Positions 56,687-64,000 of a stretch of DNA of 64,000 nt are shown one piece after another (positions within the stretch are counted from its first letter, which is position 1; each line of letters begins with the position of its first letter). Source of the DNA: Mycetohabitans endofungorum (GTDB lineage: Bacteria; Pseudomonadota; Gammaproteobacteria; Burkholderiales; Burkholderiaceae); assembly GCF_037477895.1 (NCBI RefSeq), contig NZ_CP132744.1, positions 620,001 through 684,000 on the forward strand, in the 5' to 3' direction. A model generated the notes under the pieces. That model made no database searches, had not been told where the DNA came from, and saw nothing but the letters and a program-made list of their open reading frames with translations. The translations under genes and the position numbers were made by a program.

Positions 56687-56701
56687 GTGCATTGCAACAT
56701 T

Positions 56702-56717
56702 AGGCACAAAATTTGCA
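56702..56717 (+). promoter_or_regulatory. Sigma-54 (-24/-12) promoter candidate for otsA
   Basis: AGGCACAAAATTTGCA has GG (56703-56704) and GC (56715-56716) separated by exactly 10 bases and the TTGCA -12 core; only the base before GG and the base after GGCAC differ from consensus. The transcript would start near 56728, about 38 bases before the otsA ATG. Two sigma-54 activator genes lie within 4 kb upstream. Confidence 0.6.
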
Positions 56718-56765
56718 TGCTGGTGTCGATGATTTCATTTAAACAAACAGCAGGTGGCAATCCCT

Positions 56766-58232
56766 ATGAGCAGATTGATCGTGGTATCCAATCGGGTCGC
56801 CCCGGCACAGGAGGGCCGTCCCGCGGCCGGAGGTCTGGCAATCGGCGTCTATGATGCGCTGAAGGAGGCCGGCGGCGTATGGTTTGGCTGGAATGGCGAG
56901 ATCGGCGGTGAAGCGGGTAAGCCAACAATCGAGACCCGGGGCAACGTGACCTACGCAACGGTCGGCCTCAGTCGGCGCGACTATGATCAGTACTATCGCG
57001 GTTTTTCAAACGCGACGTTGTGGCCCGCTTTTCATTATCGGAACGATCTGACGCGGTTCGACCGCGCCGACTACGAAGGCTACATGCGCGTTAACGGGAT
57101 GCTCGCCCGGCAATTGCAGAAGCTGGTTCGGCCGAACGACCTCATTTGGGTGCACGACTACCACTTGATCCCGTTCGGCAAGGCATGCCGCGAAATCGGC
57201 ATGCGCAATCCGATTGGGTTTTTCCTGCATATTCCATTTCCGGCACCCGAGGTACTGCATACGATCCCGCCATACGCCACGCTGCTCAAGGCGCTGTGCA
57301 GTTACGACGTGGTCGGCTTCCAGACGAGCAGCGACTTGCAGTCTTTTACCGACATCGTGCAGCGCGAATGCGGCGGACAGTTGCTCGGCAACGGGATGGT
57401 CCACGCGTTCGACCACCGGTTCAAGGTCGCTGCGTATCCGATCGGCGTGTACCCGGATGCCATTGCGAAAGCCGCGCAGCAAAACGCCAGCCGCAAGCAG
57501 GTGGTCGGGCTGCGCGACAACATGCGTGAGCGCAAGCTGATCATCAGTGTAGACCGGCTCGACTACTCGAAGGGGCTTGCCGAGCGGTTTCAGGCATTCG
57601 AACGGCTGTTGCTGGATTCGCCAAGCCTGGCTGGGCACGTGTCACTGATGCAGATCGCACCGCCTACGCGTACCGACGTGCAAAACTACCAGTCGATTCG
57701 CAAACACCTGGAGGCGGAGGCGGGCCGGATCAACGGTCGTTTTGCACAACTGGACTGGACCCCGATCCTGTACTTGAACCGTAACTATGAGCGCAACCTG
57801 CTGATGTCGCTGTTCCGCGCGGCCCAGGTCGGATGCGTGACGCCGCTGCGCGACGGCATGAACTTGGTGGCCAAGGAATACGTCGCAGCACAAGACCCCG
57901 CCGATCCTGGCGTGCTTGTGTTGTCGCAGTTTGCCGGTGCTGCGGACCAATTGCCGGGTGCATTGATAGTCAATCCGTTCGACCTAGTGCAAGTCGCCGA
58001 CGCGATGCGCCGCGCGTTGTCGATGCCTTTGGTGGACCGGCAACAGCGGCACCAAGCGATGATGGCAGTATTGCGGCAGAACGACCTGTCTGTATGGCGT
58101 GATTCATTCATGCGCGATCTGCGTGAAGTGGTGGACCGCGACGACGCGTTGACTTTGCGCGTGATGGCGCAGCAGGCGACGTTCGCCCGACCCGGTGTGC
58201 CGGTGCGGTTGCCTGTCAGCACGTTGTCTTGA
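56766..58232 (+). CDS. otsA: Trehalose-6-phosphate synthase
   Basis: Makes trehalose-6-phosphate from UDP-glucose and glucose-6-phosphate, for osmoprotection. The GT20 enzyme of 488 residues has LIVVSNRVAPAQEGRPAAGG at the start, the WVHDYHL and GFFLHIPFPAPEV blocks, the donor-site RLDYSKGLAERFQAFERL (quoted as 18) and RDGMNLVAKEYVAAQ. The ATG at 56766 is the family start. The phosphatase gene otsB is not in the window. YihY follows directly. Confidence 0.95.
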   Translation: MSRLIVVSNRVAPAQEGRPAAGGLAIGVYDALKEAGGVWFGWNGEIGGEAGKPTIETRGNVTYATVGLSRRDYDQYYRGFSNATLWPAFHYRNDLTRFDRADYEGYMRVNGMLARQLQKLVRPNDLIWVHDYHLIPFGKACREIGMRNPIGFFLHIPFPAPEVLHTIPPYATLLKALCSYDVVGFQTSSDLQSFTDIVQRECGGQLLGNGMVHAFDHRFKVAAYPIGVYPDAIAKAAQQNASRKQVVGLRDNMRERKLIISVDRLDYSKGLAERFQAFERLLLDSPSLAGHVSLMQIAPPTRTDVQNYQSIRKHLEAEAGRINGRFAQLDWTPILYLNRNYERNLLMSLFRAAQVGCVTPLRDGMNLVAKEYVAAQDPADPGVLVLSQFAGAADQLPGALIVNPFDLVQVADAMRRALSMPLVDRQQRHQAMMAVLRQNDLSVWRDSFMRDLREVVDRDDALTLRVMAQQATFARPGVPVRLPVSTLS

Positions 58233-58234
58233 CG

Positions 58235-59089
58235 ATGCGCTCGCGCGCGATGGATCTGCTGGCTTGGGTATCGGATCCGGTCACGCACTGGATCAAGGAC
58301 CGCTGTCCGACGATGGCGGCATCGATCGCTTTCTATACGGCATTCTCGCTCGCACCGACGCTAGTCATTGTCATCGTGGTGGCCGGGTTTTTTTTCGGAC
58401 AGGATGCGGTGCAAGGCCGGTTGTTCGGCGAAATACGCGGCGTGGTTGGCGACGAAGCCGCACAAGGCGTGCAGGCCATCGTGGCGAACGCGTGGCACGC
58501 CGATATGGCAACGCGTACGACTACGGTGTCGATTCTGGGTATCGTGATCGGCGCATCCGCTACGTTCTCGACGCTGAACAGCGCGTTGAACGCGATCTGG
58601 CCGGTGCCGGAACCCGATACGCGCGCCAGCCTGCTCAGCCTGGTGCGGGTGCGCTTGATCTCGTTTGGCTTGGTGCTTGGCGTGGCATTCTTGATCGTTG
58701 TGCTGCTGATTTTAGACACCACGATCAGCGTGATTGGGCAATGGTTCTGGGGACCGCAAAGCGCTTCGTACCGGATAGCGAATGCAGTGCAGCACGTGGC
58801 CACACTCGGTTCGCTATGGCTGGCATTCTCCGCGATGCTGAAGTTCGTCCCCGATGCGTCGATCCAATGGCGCGATGCGTTCGCGGGCGGCTTGGCGGCG
58901 GCACTGCTGTTCTCCAGCGGCAAGAATATCTTCGCGTTCTACTTGGCACATGCGGGCACCGCCAATACGTTTGGCGCTGCGGGCTCCCTCGCCGTGCTGC
59001 TGATGTGGCTGTATTTCTCGTCGTCGGTGTTCCTGCTCGGCGCGGAGGTGAGCGCGACCGCCGCGCGCCGACGCAATGACGCGCATTAA
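58235..59089 (+). CDS. YihY/BrkB-family inner-membrane protein
   Basis: A membrane protein of about 284 residues with six hydrophobic segments. The diagnostic start region is MAASIAFYTAFSLAPTLVIV, followed by ATFSTLNSALNAIW and a C-terminal GAAGSLAVLLMWLYFSSSVFLLG (quoted in part). Sometimes annotated ribonuclease BN, which is not correct; its true function is unknown. The ATG at 58235 lies 3 bases after the otsA stop; a TTG at 58229 overlaps it. Probably one operon with otsA. Confidence 0.88.
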   Translation: MRSRAMDLLAWVSDPVTHWIKDRCPTMAASIAFYTAFSLAPTLVIVIVVAGFFFGQDAVQGRLFGEIRGVVGDEAAQGVQAIVANAWHADMATRTTTVSILGIVIGASATFSTLNSALNAIWPVPEPDTRASLLSLVRVRLISFGLVLGVAFLIVVLLILDTTISVIGQWFWGPQSASYRIANAVQHVATLGSLWLAFSAMLKFVPDASIQWRDAFAGGLAAALLFSSGKNIFAFYLAHAGTANTFGAAGSLAVLLMWLYFSSSVFLLGAEVSATAARRRNDAH

Positions 59090-59143
59090 TCGTGGGTACG
59101 ATCCTTGCAACCCCCCCTTGCCACTTCAATCCAGGAGAAGACG

Positions 59144-59491
59144 ATGCAAACGACACGATGGATCCGCGTTGCCATTGGCATAATCTGTGCAGCTCATGTG
59201 GTCGGGCTGGCCGCCCAAAGCGCGGGCAGCAATAGGGCCGCGCCATTGTCGGGTTCCGAAACGCTCAGCGAGAAAATCAGTGATGGCGCTATTACCACGA
59301 AGGTCAAGGCTGCATTGCTGAACGCGAAGGGCGTGAAAGGCTTTCAAAATATCCACGTGAAGACCACGGCTGGCGCGGTGCGCTTGACCGGGACAGTACC
59401 CAGCCGTGAGGTGAAGGAAGCTGCTGCCGATGCGGCTAGAACGGTTGACGGTGTGACCCACGTGCACAACGACTTGCACATCGCGAATTAA
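59144..59491 (+). CDS. Exported BON-domain protein
   Basis: 115 residues with an N-terminal signal (RVAIGIICAAHVVGLAA) and one BON domain (about residues 45-115): ITTKVKAALLNAKGVKGF, NIHVKTTAGAVRLTGTV, and a final VTHVHNDLHI. BON domains bind phospholipid or act in envelope stress (OsmY, DolP). The ATG at 59144 follows AGGAG. Its neighbours otsA, yihY and the four-helix protein suggest a stress-response area. Confidence 0.88.
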   Translation: MQTTRWIRVAIGIICAAHVVGLAAQSAGSNRAAPLSGSETLSEKISDGAITTKVKAALLNAKGVKGFQNIHVKTTAGAVRLTGTVPSREVKEAAADAARTVDGVTHVHNDLHIAN

Positions 59492-59576
59492 GGCTATTGT
59501 GACATGCAGTCAGATACCGCATGGTGACTGCCAGGGCCGCGGCGAAGCGGCTTGTTAGGCCAGCTTCCACGCCCCT

Positions 59577-59607
59577 GCTGGATGCGGCGTGCATCGCCGC
59601 ATCCAGC
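59577..59607. terminator. Long hairpin between two convergent genes
   Basis: Perfect 13-bp arms GCTGGATGCGGCG (59577-59589) and its reverse complement (59595-59607) around a 5-base loop. It lies 10 bases before the stop of the convergent four-helix protein gene, so it can end both transcripts. No long T tract on either side. Confidence 0.55.
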
Positions 59608-59616
59608 GCAGGCAGA

Positions 59617-60060
59617 TTATCGTGCCGTAGCGTCGCGCAATTCGCGTACGCGATCATGATGCTTGAGTACGCCTTCGTATTGCCGCTCGACGAGCATCCG
59701 AATGTCCGCAGGCAACGCTTCATCCAGCGCCTGTCGGTAATGTTTCTTGGCTACGTCTTCGCCTTTTTCGCAGTCCGCTAGGATCTCGTGGTCACTGCGA
59801 CCTTTGATGGCTGACTTCAGGTCCATCCAGCCACGATGCAGCGCCCCGGACGCGGATCCGTGATCTTCGGCCTTACCGCCGAGTGAATGGACGGCGGCTT
59901 GCAGCTCGCTGACCGCTTGCGAGCACGATTGGGCACAACTGGCGAACAGCGTCTTCAATTCCGGATTCGACGCATCCTCTGCCGCTTTGCGGAAGCCGGC
60001 TTCGCCGTCTTTGGACGTTTCGATCAGGTCATTTAGAACGGAAACAATATGATTTGCCAT
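59617..60060 (-). CDS. PA2169-family four-helix-bundle protein (DUF2383)
   Basis: 147 residues, all-helical: VSVLNDLIETSKDGEAGFRK, FASCAQSCSQAVSELQAAV, and LVERQYEGVLKHHDRVRELR. The ferritin-like four-helix DUF2383 family is common in proteobacteria and of unknown function; some members are linked to stress. The ATG at 60060 follows a GGAGG on the minus strand. It precedes the glycine-zipper gene's end by 145 bases on the same strand. Confidence 0.85.
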   Translation of the reverse strand: MANHIVSVLNDLIETSKDGEAGFRKAAEDASNPELKTLFASCAQSCSQAVSELQAAVHSLGGKAEDHGSASGALHRGWMDLKSAIKGRSDHEILADCEKGEDVAKKHYRQALDEALPADIRMLVERQYEGVLKHHDRVRELRDATAR

Positions 60061-60204
60061 CGTGTACCTCCGTTGGTTGTGGTTGATCGGAAACTGCGCA
60101 CCGCGCAGATCCGGTATGCGGGTGGTCATCCCACCTGATTGGCTACCGGCGGCCTGTCCGTCCGGCTACCCCTGGCTCGGTTGCCACCCTGCAATGCGGC
60201 GAGA

Positions 60205-60804
60205 CTAAGTGTGCCGCTCGTTGAGATCGGGCTGGCTGTCGCGCTCCACGTGCGGCGCTCGGGTCGGATCGAAGTCAGCCCAGCGTCCGTCGCGCCAGCG
60301 TCCGGAGGCGCGCTCGATATCCAGCGCACCTGCGTCGCGCAGCACACGTGATGCATTCTCCTGCGTGGCCGCGTCCACGTGCACGGCAACCAGCACGCCG
60401 GCGTCACGCGCCTCGCGGTCGACGAAGCGCTCGCGTCCATGATGCTGTTCGAGCGTGCGCCGGGTATGGCTCATCGCACCGATCATCGAGCCGACGTAAG
60501 CGCCGACCCCAGCGGAGATGATCGATACGAGCATCGGCGCGCCCGCGAGCACAAAAACCGCGACGCCAACGACTGCGCCCACGACAGCACCCAGCGCGAC
60601 ACCCTTGGCCGCGCCCTTCGGCGCTTCGCGTGCGCCGGGGTCGGTCGATACGTCGCCGCCGATCGAAAAGCGCGCGTGCTGGCCGGGTGGGTTGACGAAG
60701 AATAGGGTGACGTCCTCTTGGACAAAACCATGCTCGAACAGCGCCTGCGACGCGCGTTCGGCTTGAGGGAACGAGGTGAAGCGTCCCGCAACGATCAGTG
60801 ACAT
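60205..60804 (-). CDS. Membrane protein with glycine-zipper region
   Basis: 199 residues: an N-terminal alpha/beta domain like the general-stress-protein 17M type (SLIVAGRFTSFPQAERASQALF), a Gly/Ala-rich hydrophobic zipper (GAAKGVALGAVVGAVVGVAV), and a polar C-terminal part that varies. I chose the ATG at 60804, preceded by GGAGG; the frame extends upstream to 61023 without support. Function unknown; context suggests envelope stress. Confidence 0.75.
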   Translation of the reverse strand: MSLIVAGRFTSFPQAERASQALFEHGFVQEDVTLFFVNPPGQHARFSIGGDVSTDPGAREAPKGAAKGVALGAVVGAVVGVAVFVLAGAPMLVSIISAGVGAYVGSMIGAMSHTRRTLEQHHGRERFVDREARDAGVLVAVHVDAATQENASRVLRDAGALDIERASGRWRDGRWADFDPTRAPHVERDSQPDLNERHT

Positions 60805-60847
60805 AAAGCCTCCTTTGCAGGATGAGTGGGCAGGTTGCCTGGCGGCG

Positions 60848-61150
60848 TTAGGTTGCCGAGATCCGGAATAGGCCACTGTGCAGCACGACGGGTTGGCCGT
60901 CGCTGTCTGCCAGTGCGAGCCGAGCGACTCGATGAATGCGGCTGCGACCGCGCTCGAACGCTTGCAGCAATTCGCTCTCGAGCGCGGACGCGGCACCAAA
61001 GTGGTCCTCAAGGGCTTCGGCACTCACCGAGCACCGCACTAGGCGCCCATCGACGGACGCGGTGAAGTCAAGCATCATCCGTGCGCCGTCGAAGGAAGGT
61101 GGCGCGTCCTCGAAATGAATAGGCGATGATGTTTTAGGTGGTACGTTCAT
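60848..61150 (-). CDS. DUF1488-family small protein
   Basis: 100 residues with the family pattern: RMMLDFTASVDGRLVRCSVS, SAEALEDHFGA, and a C-terminal HSGLFRISAT. Function unknown. It lies 43 bases before the glycine-zipper gene on the same strand, so they may be cotranscribed. Confidence 0.75.
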   Translation of the reverse strand: MNVPPKTSSPIHFEDAPPSFDGARMMLDFTASVDGRLVRCSVSAEALEDHFGAASALESELLQAFERGRSRIHRVARLALADSDGQPVVLHSGLFRISAT

Positions 61151-61280
61151 GCCCCTCTTTATAGCAAGCAGCATGCCTGTAGCCAATCAGCGGCGACGCA
61201 ACGGATCGACGCCGCGCAAAACTTATCCATGCCGCCAGCGTTGAAAAAATAGCCGCCACCGCCAGCATGGAGAAGGTCCC

Positions 61281-61540
61281 CTAGTTGCCGGTGACGTTGA
61301 AAATCAGTGCAGGGATGGCTGCCTCGACAGCTTGACCAGTCAGTTGGGCCGTGCCGAACATGCCACTCGCGCCAACGCTGCGCTCGCGTGGCGCCGAGGC
61401 GAGAAGGGTGCATTTGTTGGGCGACTGGAACAGGCCGAAGCTGCAGCTGCGCAGCGCCATGCGCGACGTGGTATCGATCGTGCACGGGTGCGCGCCAAGC
61501 GTGGCCAGCAGCGCGAGGCCGGCGACAAGCCCTCGCTAGT
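61281..61540 (-). pseudogene. 3' remnant of a DHA2-type MFS drug transporter
   Basis: A minus-strand frame reads FGLFQSPNNKCTLLASAPRE, then RSVGASGMFGTAQLTGQAVE and ALIFNVTGN before a stop at 61281. The phrase GLFQSPNN...SAPRERS...GxSGM is the diagnostic region of EmrB-like DHA2 transporters between two late membrane spans. The remaining 300 or more residues are gone and there is no start. So it is a remnant. The rest of 61151-61280 shows nothing else. Confidence 0.7.
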
Positions 61541-61555
61541 CCCGCATGTGCCCAA

Positions 61556-62059
61556 TTACTTCAGCTCGTACAGACCTGTATAGGTGGCCGAGTCGATTTC
61601 ATTTAAGTGGATCATGAAGCGTGCCACCGCGTTGGTCGCGTCCGTACCAAGTGGCAGCGCGTCAATCTTTAGCGCGTGGATGCGAAACACGTACCGATGA
61701 GGCTTGTCGCCGCGTGGCGGCGCTGCACCGCCAAAGCCTACCGTGCCATAGTCGTTGCGTAGCTGCAGCGCACCGGTTGGCAGCAGGCTGCCGTCGGCCT
61801 TGCCGGCGCCATCCGGCAGCGAGCGCATGTGTGCCGGGATATTGACGAGAACCCAGTGCCAGAAACCGCTGCCGGTCGGCGCGTCCGGGTCGTACACGGT
61901 CAGCGCGAAGCTTTTGGTATCGGCGGGCGGGTCGGCCCATTGCAGCGCGGGCGACACGTTGCCGCCGTCGACGCCAAACGAGCGGTCATCGAATTCCTGC
62001 TGCTTAGGCATGAATCCATTGTGCGAGAACCGATCGGACCAAATGCGAAATTCAGCCAT
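61556..62059 (-). CDS. YbhB/YbcL-family (Raf kinase inhibitor-like/PEBP) protein
   Basis: 167 residues of the phosphatidylethanolamine-binding-protein fold. It has SPALQWADPPADTKSFALTV, the ligand-pocket DPDAPTGSGFWHWVLVNIPA (quoted 20), and GTVGFGGAAPPRGDKPHRYV. The bacterial members' ligand is unknown. The ATG at 62059 has the better-spaced GGAG; one at 62065 is also in frame. Confidence 0.9.
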   Translation of the reverse strand: MAEFRIWSDRFSHNGFMPKQQEFDDRSFGVDGGNVSPALQWADPPADTKSFALTVYDPDAPTGSGFWHWVLVNIPAHMRSLPDGAGKADGSLLPTGALQLRNDYGTVGFGGAAPPRGDKPHRYVFRIHALKIDALPLGTDATNAVARFMIHLNEIDSATYTGLYELK

Positions 62060-62225
62060 GGACATTGCTCCGGTAGATTGACGGCACGCGGTGCCGCGAC
62101 ATGACGGCGGCCGTATGGCATTGCCGTGCGGCGCGCGTGACGCAGCGTTCGTGCCAGACGAACGAGTGTAGCATTACGCGCGGCGCGACAGGGGTGGGCG
62201 CCGCACGGGGCGACGAAATGCAGCG

Positions 62226-64000
62226 CTACGCGCGACGGCCGGCGAGTTCCGAGGCCAGCGCTAGCAAGTGCGCGGTGTGGGACGCCACATCGTAGTTGTA
62301 CAGCAGATGCTCGTCGGGCCGGGTGAGCCGCGCGGTGCCGGCGCGCCAGCGCGTGAGCGCCTGCTCGACCGCCGCGGCGAAACTGCCCGCGTCCAGGTGC
62401 GAGAAGCGCCATTGCGCGTCGTCGCGGATGACTTCGGCGCAGCCGACGTTAGCGGCGGTGAGCACCGGCGTGCCGCACAGGATCGATTCGATGCCCACTA
62501 GCCCGAACGGTTCATAGGGCGCAGGTACGATCGTGAAGTCGGCTGCGCCGAACACGCATTGCATGTCTGTACGATAGCCGAGCGAGCGGATCCGCGGCGA
62601 TGAGCTGGCGACTGGGCGGCCCGTGACCAACAGGCAGACCGGCTCGGCGCTCGCCTCGAAGTACGCGCGTAGCAGTTCGAATCCCTTGCCGGTGTTGGCT
62701 ACGAACACAAACGCGGCGTGTCCGTCGGGGATGCCGAGCTGTGCCCGCATCGCATCGCGCTGTGCCGGCGCCATCGGCGCGAAGCAGTCGCTGCGCACCG
62801 GGGGATAGATGACACGGATCTTGTCCGGCGCGATGCCGAAATACTGCTGGACTTCTTGTGCCATCATCTTGGAGTGGGCGACGACCACGCCCGCGTTGCG
62901 ATAGGTGTGGCGCTCCAGCGCGGTTTGCCAGCCGTCATTCCACTTTGGCTTGTTGCGACCATGGCGCAATGCGCCCGGATGCGTGCCGCCGCATACGACG
63001 ATGTCGGCTGAGTCGACCCGATTGCACGCGATCACGATGTCCGCTTGGCTGCGTGTACGGCGCGCGCGCAGCCGCCAGGAGAACGCCGCGTCGCGCAGCG
63101 CGCGCGGCAGCCAGTTGACCCGGATGGCTTGCGCGTCGACGAGTCTGTACTCGGGCAGCGTTTTATCGAATTTGCGGGCGAAGACGATGGGGCGGACGCC
63201 CCGCGCGGCCATTGCGCCAATGATGTCGCGCGCGTAGCGCTCGAAGCCGCCGGCGTGGCGCAGCGCCTGGCACGACAATCCAATGCGCAGCCCCCGCCAG
63301 GTGCTGCCGGTGCCGCTGTCGCCGCGCGCTGACCGGTCTGCGCGCCGCGCATAATGGTATTTTAGGAACGTCGCCCGCGCATTCATCCGCGCGATGCCCA
63401 GGCCCGTCAGCCCGTCGAGGAATCCAGCTCGCAACATGAACGTGCGCACGAAAGCAAAGCCGCCGTGTGCGAGGGGGGCCAATGCGCTGATGCGGCGCTC
63501 GCGCGCGCGCAACATCCGGGCGCCGGCGCGAGCATAGGCCAGTGTCTTGTTCGCCACCTCTTCGCCAGAGCGATAACTGTAGTGCAGTAACCGGCCGTCA
63601 AGGCGCCCGGTGGGGCCTTCGACGATTAGCCGCTCGTGCACGGCATCGTCCGAGAATTTGGCCGCTTCGCGGCGGAACAACCGGACCACCCAATCCGGCG
63701 ACCAGCCCGAGTGATTGACCCAGCGGCCGCAAAATTGCGAGCGGCGGGACATCGCATACCCTATATAGCCGGATGGCCCGCGCCCGGCCAGCACCGCTTC
63801 GATCGATTCCCTCAACTGTGGCGTCACGCGCTCGTCGGCATCCAGCGACAGCACCCACGGCCGGGTGGCGAGCGCGAGCGCCCGATTCTTCTGAGGGCCG
63901 AACCCCGGCCAGTCTGCTGTGACGACCTGTGCGCCGAAGCGCTCGCAGATCTGCACCGTCGCATCGGTGCTACCGGCGTCGACCACGACGATCTCATCAG
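62226..64000 (-). CDS. Fused GT2-GT4 glycosyltransferase, 5' end outside the window
   Basis: The frame is open to the right edge, so the start is missing. The first visible part (to about codon 225) is a WaaE/KdtX-like GT2 with VDAGSTDAT, SLDADERVTPQL (metal site) and RRSQFCGRWVNHSGWSPDW (acceptor part, 19). A polar linker follows, then a GT4 (RIGLSCQALRHAGGFERYAR) ending in the donor-site YEPFGLVGIES with the two conserved glutamates (E-x7-E). In relatives these two activities are usually separate neighbouring genes of core or O-antigen synthesis. It may be a real fusion protein with both activities. Confidence 0.8.
   Translation of the reverse strand, partial: DEIVVVDAGSTDATVQICERFGAQVVTADWPGFGPQKNRALALATRPWVLSLDADERVTPQLRESIEAVLAGRGPSGYIGYAMSRRSQFCGRWVNHSGWSPDWVVRLFRREAAKFSDDAVHERLIVEGPTGRLDGRLLHYSYRSGEEVANKTLAYARAGARMLRARERRISALAPLAHGGFAFVRTFMLRAGFLDGLTGLGIARMNARATFLKYHYARRADRSARGDSGTGSTWRGLRIGLSCQALRHAGGFERYARDIIGAMAARGVRPIVFARKFDKTLPEYRLVDAQAIRVNWLPRALRDAAFSWRLRARRTRSQADIVIACNRVDSADIVVCGGTHPGALRHGRNKPKWNDGWQTALERHTYRNAGVVVAHSKMMAQEVQQYFGIAPDKIRVIYPPVRSDCFAPMAPAQRDAMRAQLGIPDGHAAFVFVANTGKGFELLRAYFEASAEPVCLLVTGRPVASSSPRIRSLGYRTDMQCVFGAADFTIVPAPYEPFGLVGIESILCGTPVLTAANVGCAEVIRDDAQWRFSHLDAGSFAAAVEQALTRWRAGTARLTRPDEHLLYNYDVASHTAHLLALASELAGRRA

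Overview
The window looks like chromosomal DNA of a Burkholderiaceae beta-proteobacterium. The evidence is the gene neighbourhoods (waaC-kdoO-waaA, a glucokinase/HexR fusion beside zwf and pgl, the RibBA-type protein without GTP cyclohydrolase II residues, hisQMP) and the high G+C content. Many decayed genes, lost transporter parts and a low-G+C repeat protein suggest a host-associated, shrinking genome. Mycetohabitans (formerly Burkholderia) rhizoxinica or a close relative is my guess, by inference only.

Layout. 0.1-11.2 kb is the end of an O-antigen cluster: a GT2, an SDR reductase, two WecA/WbpL-type initiating transferases, a WbpM-type 4,6-dehydratase, an O-antigen ligase/polymerase, GalE, a second GT2 and a Wzx flippase. 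It is interrupted by the remains of a response-regulator/FecR-LysM operon. 11.5-16.3 kb carries phosphomannomutase, heptosyltransferase WaaC, the Kdo hydroxylase KdoO and Kdo transferase WaaA. 16.8-18.4 kb holds an A+T-richer gene for an unrecognised protein with nine tandem repeats of about 26 residues, the most novel item here. 19.0-31.5 kb is housekeeping: a rhodanese, a Pcm-like methyltransferase, YkgJ, a DUF1439 protein, UppP, TrmB, tRNA-Gly(CCC), YggT, a DUF2520 protein, UbiD, a lytic transglycosylase and an aminotransferase. 31.6-38.4 kb has nusB-ribH-ribBA, a PIN-type toxin/antitoxin pair, ribE-ribD and hemL. 38.5-45.2 kb has an MFS pump, a MarR regulator, a ugpC remnant and zwf-pgl-glk/hexR behind a HexR-like operator. 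45.5-47.7 kb is hisP-hisM-hisQ without a binding protein. 48-49.5 kb holds a Spy/CpxP-like pseudogene and a truncated sensor kinase. 49.7-55.8 kb has a NitT/TauT-type ABC pair and two sigma-54 activators. 56.8-59.1 kb is otsA-yihY, with a sigma-54-like promoter before otsA. 59.1-62.1 kb carries small stress-type proteins and an MFS remnant. A fused GT2-GT4 glycosyltransferase runs off the right edge.

Together, the recognisable genes mostly build the envelope (O-antigen, core, undecaprenol recycling) and supply riboflavin, heme and ubiquinone. Sugar catabolism starts at glucose-6-phosphate, while the sugar uptake gene beside it has decayed.
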